A DNA stretch of 64,000 nt from Benincasa hispida (lineage: Eukaryota; Streptophyta; Magnoliopsida; Cucurbitales; Cucurbitaceae), in assembly GCF_009727055.1 (NCBI RefSeq), contig NC_052353.1, positions 43,265,539-43,329,538 on the forward strand, given 5' to 3'. Position 1 is the stretch's first letter; the number at the start of each line of letters is the position of its first letter. The translations under genes were made by a program, and so were the position numbers. This document shows, piece after piece, positions 57,068-64,000 of this stretch. The notes beneath the pieces are model-generated. The model was given only the letters and a program-made list of their open reading frames with translations. It was not told the DNA's origin and did not search any database.

Positions 57068-58503
57068 ATGAAGGGGCTTGGCTTCATCACTTTCTTCTTA
57101 CTTATATTGGTAATATTTAGCAATTCCATTCATCTAATTCCATTTTTAAAAGCATTTATTTTAATTTTGAAGAGCATTTTAATGAATACAACTCTAACCA
57201 TTTGCATGTGATGAAGCATGAAATTTAATATTGCATCTATTATTGTGCATTCATCAATATTAAAACAAGATTTTATCTAATTGGAAAATGTTGGATAATA
57301 ATTCTCTGATTTTTTTTCATTGCTTATTTTGTGAGGAATTTAGTTTGCAAACATCATAGAATCAAGGCATGAGCCAGGAGATCATCATTGGAGAAATTTG
57401 ATCAAAGATGAAGCAATTAAAGACATTATCCATTCTGATCCAAAATCTCTTCTTTCTGAAAATAAAAGGGATGATTGCACCCAAACTTTGAAGCTGGGAG
57501 ATGGAAAGCTTTTCGTCGAGAATATTGAGCCCCAGCGAAGTGCTTCAATTTATCGAGCTGACACCAGAACAAAGCTTTTTCTGGAGGATAATGAACCACG
57601 ATCAAGTATCCCATTTATTCTCGATAACATCAAAACGAAGCCGGTAAAAAATATAGAACCACGTCCAAGTACCATATTCTCTGTAGGTGATATCGAAACA
57701 AAGCCGGTCAAAGATATAGAACTACAACCAAGTGCTACATTTTATCCTGATGATGTCAAAACAAAACTTTTTATCAAAGATTTAGAGCCAAGACCAAATC
57801 TTTCATTTTATCCTGACGATGTCAAGACAAAACTTTTTACCAAAGATTTAGAGCCACGACCAAATCTTTCATTTTATCCTGATGATGTCAAGACAAAACT
57901 TTTTACCAAAGATTTAGAGCCAAGACCAAATCTTTCATTTTATCCTGACGATGTCAAGACAAAACTTTTTACCAAAGATTTAGAGCCAAGGCCAAATCTT
58001 TCATTTTATCCTGACGATGTNCATTTTATCCTGACGATGTCAAGACAAAACTTTTTACCAAAGATTTAGAGCCAAGGCCAAATCTTTCATTTTATCCTGA
58101 CGATGTCAAGACAAAATTTTTTACCAAAGATTTAGAGCCCCGACCAAATCTTTCATTTTATCCTGACGATGTCAAGACAGAGCTTTTTACAAAAGATTTA
58201 GAGCCCCAACCAACTCTTTCATTTTATCGTGATGATGTCATGACAAAGCTTTTTACCAAAGATTTAGAGCCACGACCAAATCTTTCATTTTATCCAGATG
58301 ATGTCAAGACAAAACTTTTTACCAAAGATTTAGAGTCACGACCAAATCTTTCACTTCATCCTGATGCTGTCAAGACAAAGCATTTTACCAAAGATTTAGA
58401 GTCCCAACCAAATCTATCATTTTATCCACAGAATCTCAAAGCCAAAGAGTACTCTCTTGATGCTCACCAGGGTGAGGCCGACATACAGTTAGCACAAGCT
58501 TAA
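57068..58503 (+). CDS. Organ-specific protein S2/P4-like (DUF2775) tandem-repeat protein
   Basis: Two exons. Exon 1 (57068-57109) encodes MKGLGFITFFLLIL, a signal peptide, and stops at a gtaata donor. The intron ends in aatttag at 57343. Exon 2 opens in phase with FANIIESRHEPGDHHWRNLI and runs to the stop at 58501-58503. The mature part is about 14 copies of a 22-residue unit of the form DVKTKLFTKDLEPRPNLSFYPD. The first four copies are diverged, the middle ones nearly identical and the last ones diverged again, followed by a non-repeat tail ending QLAQA. This is the layout of the Organ-specific (PF10950/DUF2775) family: secreted proteins with EPRPN repeats, of unknown biochemical role. A single N at 58021 shifts the frame. 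The 19 bases before it (58002-58020) and after it (58022-58040) are identical, so it marks an unresolved assembly join. Counting the overlap once gives an open exon of 380 codons. Confidence 0.88.
58021..58021. other. Single N: assembly join inside the 66-bp repeats
   Basis: The only ambiguous base seen in the window. It is flanked by the same 19-base word (cattttatcctgacgatgt) on both sides, as expected when two contigs end in the same repeat and are joined without collapsing the overlap. The true number of repeat units in the gene is therefore not known. Confidence 0.85.
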
Positions 58504-58658
58504 TGTTACATCAAAATAGCGAGAGAGGAAAGCACGAGAACTTATATCAAGGGAAGAAAATTGCTGGAACATTTAAGAATCCCTAATGCTATGTTACAAC
58601 ATGTTTATGGTTTGTTTAATTTACTTTTCTATTGGATGTGATTGGACCTTTGTAAAAA

Positions 58659-58682
58659 AATAAAGTTGTTTTTATGAATAAA
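58659..58682 (+). terminator. Polyadenylation signals of the organ-specific protein gene
   Basis: Two AATAAA hexamers, at 58659-58664 and 58677-58682, lie about 155-180 bases after the stop codon in a T-rich context, typical for a plant 3' end. Confidence 0.6.
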
Positions 58683-58806
58683 ATTATGACGAAACTATCT
58701 GTTTAGAACCTTCTAAATCGTGGTATACTTTAATGGGTTAAACAAGGTAGCACTTATATAATGAATGAAATAAGATTGATGATATCTACTTGATATGGAT
58801 GCATGG

Positions 58807-59306
58807 TGTCACAATTGCACTGGACGTAACGATCTCAAGGCGATTGTGCGGCACTTGTTCTCGCCTTTGAACAAGTCAGCCAATCCAAATTCAAAAAGCT
58901 GATGATACAATGGGTATTTCTTGCAACCTCCACCCCTATTCTTGACAAAATGTTTTAGAAACAGGTTTAGAGAAAAGGGTTTTTACAAACGTTTGAAAGC
59001 ATGATTGAGTAATGTAGAATAGTCGTACAGCTAGAAAGCAATAAAATGGTCAACAACACTTTATAGCATACAACTCTCGGATGTGAAGATAGAACAACTA
59101 GTCATATCCCCACATTGTACATTTTGAGCAAAAAGCCATTTGCTACCCTTGCATATGCAAAAGGGCAAGTGGTCACTTACAATAAAAAGTACCAAGAAAG
59201 CAAACTAACTTAACTAATGAAGTATATAACATGAAAGCATGATAAAAAGAGGATGGATTGGGCATGCGACCATAGACAACACGCCCTGGACAGCATGACT
59301 GTTACA
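58807..59306 (-). repeat. 3' LTR of the chromovirus
   Basis: On the minus strand it opens TGTAACAGTCATGCTG immediately after the purine tract gagtgggggagaa (59307-59319) and ends GCAATTGTGACA. It is 500 bases long. The matching 5' LTR is not in the window, so the left limit rests on the TG…CA ends only. Confidence 0.65.
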
Positions 59307-61699
59307 TTCTCCCCCACTCAATTGGTTGACAACCTCGTCAATCGACTCTGTTCGAACTCAAAAATTTGTTGAACAACATTCTTTAAGTCTTCTGCGCGTT
59401 CTCATTTGATCTCATCATCTAGGAGGTCTTTCTACTTCACTAGGAACTCTTGTAAATCTCGTACTGGTCTTCCAATGTAGCGCTTTTGTTCAACAAGTAT
59501 TTCTTCAACTTCTTTCTCGACAGTGTTCTTCATCGTGATAAGTAGACGTGTCACCATGTGGCATGGATCATCATTGGGATTAGAGTGATTGTGTTTCAGA
59601 TTTCTAACATGAATGATAGGATGAATCTTCATCCATGAGGGAAACTAACCCAGTAAAAGGTATTCTCAATTTTCTCGATCAGTTCGACTGACCTTTTATA
59701 CTTCCACACGAGGTGTTGGTCTTGCTGGCCTCGAAACCGAAATTGTTCTGGCTACAGTTTGATCAATACATTGCCGCCTGTTTGGAACTTGTGAGGTCTA
59801 TGTTTCTTATCAGCCCACTCCTTCATGCGTATTGATGCTTTCTCTAAGTATCCACATGCTACTTCAGAGGATTGTCTCCATTCATTGAAGAAGTTATGTG
59901 CTTGAGGGCTCTTTCTTACATAAGGGTGGTCTATGATGTGAGGCAAGAGAGGCTATCGACCATAAACAACTTCAAAGGGCGTTTTCCCCATGGATGAGAT
60001 TTTCTGACTGTTGAAACTAAACTGGGTAATGTCTAACATCTGAACCCAATTATGCTTCTGTCTTGCATCGATGAAGTGCTGCAAATATTCTTCGAGCATG
60101 GTATTAAAACGTTATATTTGTCCATCGATTTGTGGGTGGTAACTCGATGAGATGTTCAGAGTCGAACCCAGATTCTAAATAATTTTGTCTAGAACGTCCT
60201 AGTGAATCTTCCATCACGGTCACTAATGATTCTCACATGGATACCCCACAATTTCACGACATCTTTGAAGAATAATTGGGTTGTCACTTCTATTGAAAAG
60301 ATTTTGCAGTTTGAATGAATATTCCATATTTTGAGAATCTGTCAATGATGATAAGTATTGATTCAAACTCTTCAACTTTTGGCAGTTGTGTGATGAAGTC
60401 AACTGATACACTCTCCCACGGTCTTGAGGGCACAAGTAGGGGCTCCATTAGGACCACTAATTTCGTCCTTTCAACATTGTATTGTTCACAACTAGGCAAG
60501 TTTTGCTGAATTGCATGACATCGTCTCTAAGGATCAGCCAATAGTAGCCTTGTTTCAATAGAGCGTAAGTTTTTTTCCAACTATTGTGATCGACCCAAAG
60601 AGTGTCATGACACTCTTTCATCAATATCGTCACAACTCCCCTTACCGAGGAACGTATAGGCAGTTGCCTTTGGTGAGGATGAGGTCGTCTTCAACCTAAA
60701 ATTTGCAAGTTTTCCCTTCTCTTGCTAGTTGCACATTTGCCTGGGGAGCTTTAGCATTCGTAAGGTGAGCCTTAATCGTCTCTAGAATGCTCCGACTTAA
60801 ACTGCTGGCTTTTAGATGGGCAAGCATGCACAGGGTCGTATGGTCTCTCTTTCGATTGAGAGCATCTGCTGCTTGGTTATCCTTACCAGGCCAATGTTCA
60901 AACTCAAAGTTGAATTCGGCTAAGCGTTCTTGGCATCGTGCCTGTTTTGATGACAACTTGGGCTGGTTGAAAAAGTGGCATATTGAACTGTTTTTCGTCT
61001 TCATCACGAACTTGGCACCTAGGAGGTATTGCCTCCAAGCCCTCAAATAATGGACAATTGCTAGTATTTCCTTCTAGGAAGCAGCATATCGTTTCTCAAC
61101 ATCATTCAACTTATGCCTTTCATAAGCAAGGGGTGTCCATCCAAGAGTAAAATGCCCCTCCGAAGTAAAGTCCAATTTATCTGTCTTAACCTCAAAGGGT
61201 TTTGGTGATTTCACTATCCCAAGGACTAGGGCCACCACCATAGCCTTCTTCAAGCCCTCAAATGTGGCCTGACACTCTGGAGTCCACCTTCAACTTGTAT
61301 ATTTCTTCAACAACTCCATCATGGTTCCTTCCTTTTTAGAGAATCCTTCCAAAATTGTCGATAGTAATTGCCTAATCGGAGGGAGGATCGCAATTTAGTT
61401 ATGGAGGTCGACACCTTCTAATCTTGGATGGCTGCAATTTTTCCATCTTCCATTCTTATTCGATTGCATTCAATCACATGACCGGGGAAGTTAATATGTT
61501 GTTGTGAAAGTGAGCACTTTTCTCTCTTCACATAAAACTGATTCTCCTTTAACTTTTTGAAGACTAATTGTAGGTGGACCCAATGATCCTCCATGGATGA
61601 GCTATACACCACTATATCGTCACGGTAGACTACAACAAACTTGTCTAGATATTCATGAAACACTTGGTTCATTAACGTATAAAATGTAGTAGGGGCTGG
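58807..61699 (-). mobile_element. Chromovirus (Gypsy) element, 3' part, minus strand
   Basis: From right to left: RT (broken off at 61699 by the Athila-like insertion), RNase H, integrase, chromodomain-type C-terminus, polypurine tract, 3' LTR ending at 58807. The 5' part must lie beyond the inserted element, outside the window. Confidence 0.85.
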
Positions 61700-61720
61700 T
61701 GATAATGTGCAGAAATGCAC
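59380..61720 (-). pseudogene. Chromovirus pol (RT, RNase H, integrase, chromodomain), broken
   Basis: RT at 61418-61699: SPAPTTFYTLMNQVF, the active-site motif as YRDD where functional copies have YxDD, then VYSSSMEDHWVHLQLVF. RNase H at 60696-61046: RAWRQYLLGAKFVM, RLAEFNFEFEHWPGKDNQAADALNRK. Integrase at about 59950-60650: a CEQ-type zinc finger remnant, WESVSVDFITQLPK, IIDRFSKYGIF. C-terminal part at 59432-59946: RPHKFQTGGNVLIKL, then HVRNLK and a chromodomain-like block with EVEEILVEQ and GRPVRDLQEFLVK. Stops occur between most blocks. The lineage is a chromovirus; I do not name the clade. Confidence 0.85.
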
Positions 61721-63374
61721 GTTACCATAGTGCTAAGTTCTTAAACAATGTTGGATTGCGTTGATGAAATATGTTAAATTGCGTCCATTAGGCATAAATT
61801 CTATAATATTGCAGCCACATGCGTTCAACGCATTAGAACTATTGATTTTTGTATTTTTTGTGCAGAATATGCGTCAACACAATGCAAGATTGCGATCATA
61901 GGAAATTATCGGTCGAACAACTTCACCGCAAGACTTTGCATTGATCGTGCTCGCAAACATTCACCCGAGAAGGATCGCTGCAACATGGTGGGCGCAACAT
62001 GGTGGGCGCATCTGGGTGAAAGGCCAATTAAGAGCGATGTGATAGAAAGCTGATGACAGTCGAATCCAAATTAAGTTGACAGCGGATAACTGGTTCACAA
62101 GTATATTTAGCTTTATCGGCAACAATCATTCGGTCTGGTCAATCAGGAATTAAAGCTGTCCATCTGTACAACGGGAGAGAGAAGCCGCCTTTCATCATTG
62201 ATGCCCTATATAATACCAAGTGTATTCTTCAGAAAAAGGGGTGAATCGGATTGACAAGTTCACAATATAACCAGCTCACCGTCTTCTGTTCATAGTTTTT
62301 CTTTCATTTTTAAGGTGGAGCACGAGAAGAGTGGTGGCGCCAGAGATTGCCTAGGGCAACTCGAGAGAGAACCTTGGGGCGTAAGGGCAGAGAGCGGGCC
62401 GACTCTCGCGAGAGCGAGAATATCTTTAGAGCACGAGTAGAAACAGTGTAAACGCCTGGCATCAAGAAATTTCTACTAGGTTCTTTATTATACTTGCATT
62501 GTTATTTGTACTTCATCTTCGTATCTATTCAATGGAAGTCCTATTTCTACATCTGCTCACTCTCTTAATACGCATAAGTAGCTAAACTAGTTGATGGGTT
62601 GAGAAGAACTAAGCTAACATGACCTAGGAAGTTCATTGCTTGCGATTGTCTTGTTTTATACTGTACAAATTACCCTTTAGAGTTACTTGAGAGAGAGTCC
62701 AAAGAAAGAACCTAATGTCTCGAGAGAGCTAGGTTAGAATCTGGACTCGAAAGAGCAAGATTAGGCTTGCATAAACAAGAGATAGGGACTTAGAGATAAG
62801 CTCTGTTTGTCAACTTGCATCGCATGCATCCCAGGAATGGGAATGATATTATTTGTTCGCATATTTGTGTGAATGTCATGTTGCCATCGCATAAATAGAG
62901 ATAGAGGTTTATGTGTAAACCCTGTAGACTTATCGCATAATTATCGTATGTGTTCTAGCCTTAGAAGCCATGGTATTCGCACAAAGAGGTGGTTTACTAT
63001 TGTATGCATGATGCATGATCGAAAAGCATGAACGCATTCTAAGGAGTGTTAGCCGAAATATTTCTCAATCCGTTCACCGCATATTCATTGCATTTCCAGT
63101 TTACCAACTCTTTTCAAACTCTGCCGTATTTGTTATTTCTTTTTAATCAACACAATCAACAACCAAACAATTTATTTATTTTCCCGGTTACCGCAAAGTT
63201 TTCAGAAAAAAAATTATCAACGCAATCTATTTTCACAAGTCCCTTTGTTCGACCCTAGACTTACCAGGAAACTCAGAGGAATTTACACTTGAATTTCGCT
63301 GAGGAAACTTGAGTGCACAACACAATCCATCAACGCATATCATCCATATTTCCACTTGATAGAATAACGCATCA
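61700..63374 (+). repeat. 5' LTR of the Athila-like element
   Basis: It opens TGATAATGTGCAGAAATGCACG and closes aataacgcatca. It carries a TATA-like box at 62206-62215 (CTATATAATA) followed by a purine-rich leader (62290-62440), 'gttcgaccctagacttacca' near the end and many cgcat words. Confidence 0.85.
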
Positions 63375-63376
63375 AG

Positions 63377-63398
63377 TTTTTGGCTCTGTTGCCGGGGA
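63377..63398 (+). other. Primer-binding site (tRNA-Asp type)
   Basis: TTTTTGGCTCTGTTGCCGGGGA begins two bases after the LTR (only 20 of these bases match the usual form, TGGCGCCGTTGCCGGGGA, with two changes). This is the standard primer site of Athila/Tat Gypsy elements. Confidence 0.8.
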
Positions 63399-63545
63399 CT
63401 TCGGCAAAATAGTTTGTTAACGGTAATTTTTTTTTATTTCTTTGCAGGACTCTCAATCTCTGAAGAATTACGACAGGAGATTGAGAGGAATTTTAGACGA
63501 AGATTGAGAGACCGCCAACAGCAACCACAATTCGATAAAGAAGAG

Positions 63546-64000
63546 ATGGTGGAGCAGCCTGGAGGTGGAGCACCAAATAATAACAATGTCATGGAAAATC
63601 CGATTCTGTTGGCAAACGATCGCAATAGGCCCATTAGGGACTATGCATCACCAAACCTCTATCATTTCTCTTCGGGAATCATGAGGCCTACCTTCGACGG
63701 AAGCAGATTTGAGATGAAACCGGTGACGCTGCAAAGGATCCAGACTGCATGTCAATTCAGAGGAAGGTGTGACGAGGACCCGCACACTGATCTCCGAAGT
63801 TTTATTGAAATCTACAATACTTTTGTGTTCTCGAATATTTCTGTTGAAGAAGTTCGACTAACATTGTTCCCATTTTCTCTCTGTGATCTTGCTAGGAAAT
63901 GGGCTTATTCGCTCGAACCAGGAGAGATTACTTTTTGGGAGCAGGTAGTGGAGAAATTCATGAAAAAGTACTTTCCACCTACCGAGAACGCAAGACGAAG
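63546..64000 (+). CDS. Athila-like gag, N-terminal part (partial)
   Basis: An open frame runs from the ATG at 63546 to the window end. The protein starts MVEQPGGGAPNNNN, then NDRNRPIRDYASP and a retrotransposon-gag domain: DEDPHTDLRSFIEIYNTF, LTLFPFSLCDLARKWAYSL, GEITFWEQVVEKFMKKYFPP. The FPFSL…A-x-x-W…L-x-PG-x-I-x-x-W…F-x-x-K-x-FP pattern is diagnostic for Athila/Tat gag proteins, which form the particle shell. The frame is also open upstream to the primer site without an ATG, and a ttctttgcag sequence at 63437-63446 could be a splice acceptor, so the true start could be earlier in a spliced RNA. No stop or frameshift is seen in this part, so the element may be fairly young. Confidence 0.8.
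   Translation, partial: MVEQPGGGAPNNNNVMENPILLANDRNRPIRDYASPNLYHFSSGIMRPTFDGSRFEMKPVTLQRIQTACQFRGRCDEDPHTDLRSFIEIYNTFVFSNISVEEVRLTLFPFSLCDLARKWAYSLEPGEITFWEQVVEKFMKKYFPPTENARR

Larger units (their letters stand above)
61700..64000 (+). mobile_element. Athila-like Gypsy element, 5' part, runs off the window
   Basis: 5' LTR (61700-63374), tRNA-Asp-type primer site and the start of gag are present and intact in frame to the window end. It interrupts the chromovirus RT between the SPAP motif and its upstream FG block. The LTR differs clearly from the solo LTR at 36422-38075, so they are different members of one family. Confidence 0.88.

Noticed and set aside
57398..58069. Two separate genes or a pseudogene at the DUF2775 repeats
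   Set aside because: The break coincides with an N flanked by identical 19-base words; the frame is consistent once the overlap is counted once.
63434..63634. 66-codon minus-strand frame
   Set aside because: Antisense of the 5' part of the Athila-like gag region.
1..64000. tRNA, rRNA or snRNA genes
   Set aside because: I looked for typical tRNA box A/box B spacing and rRNA-like conserved blocks by eye and saw none; a covariance-model scan was not possible.

Overview
The window is plant nuclear DNA: AT-rich, with spliced eukaryotic genes and many nested, decayed transposable elements. The LTR-retrotransposon families and the short palindromic and 'atcgt(t/c)tagc' repeats look like those of Cucurbitaceae genomes (cucumber, melon, gourd type). 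That assignment is inference from recall; no alignment was run.

Only two host genes look complete. One is a BURP-domain secreted protein on the minus strand (two exons, 18313-19763). The other is an organ-specific protein S2/P4-like (DUF2775) tandem-repeat protein on the plus strand (two exons, 57068-58503). A single N with identical sequence on both sides breaks the reading frame of the second gene. This looks like an assembly artefact, not a mutation.

Layout. 1-1640: a pyrimidine tract and a field of CTATCAxTGATAG palindromes. 1885-5600: three LTR remnants. 6701-11570: a CACTA-like element carrying decayed exons of host genes (cationic amino acid transporter, O-GlcNAc transferase SECRET AGENT type) and a LINE piece. 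11.6-18.3 kb: mostly featureless AT-rich DNA with one more CACTA-type terminus. 18.3-23.6 kb: the BURP gene and a partial duplicate of its intron and 5' region. 23.6-28.9 kb: a decayed Copia element with both LTRs. 28.9-34.1 kb: a tandem array of about 640-bp units, most carrying a CACTA terminus, running directly into a decayed autonomous CACTA element.

That CACTA element (33.9-52.3 kb) is a stack of nested insertions. A long Gypsy-type solo LTR sits in the TNP2 gene and itself contains an Athila-type solo LTR with a perfect 5-bp target duplication. An older Copia-type LTR lies near the TNP2 end and is split by a second, minus-strand Copia element (42.2-50.8 kb). 52.3-56 kb holds a MULE transposase scrap, another palindrome field and a pair of 300-bp inverted repeats. 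58.8-61.7 kb is a minus-strand chromovirus (Gypsy). It is interrupted in its reverse transcriptase by an Athila-like element whose 5' LTR, primer site and gag start are inside the window and which continues beyond position 64000.
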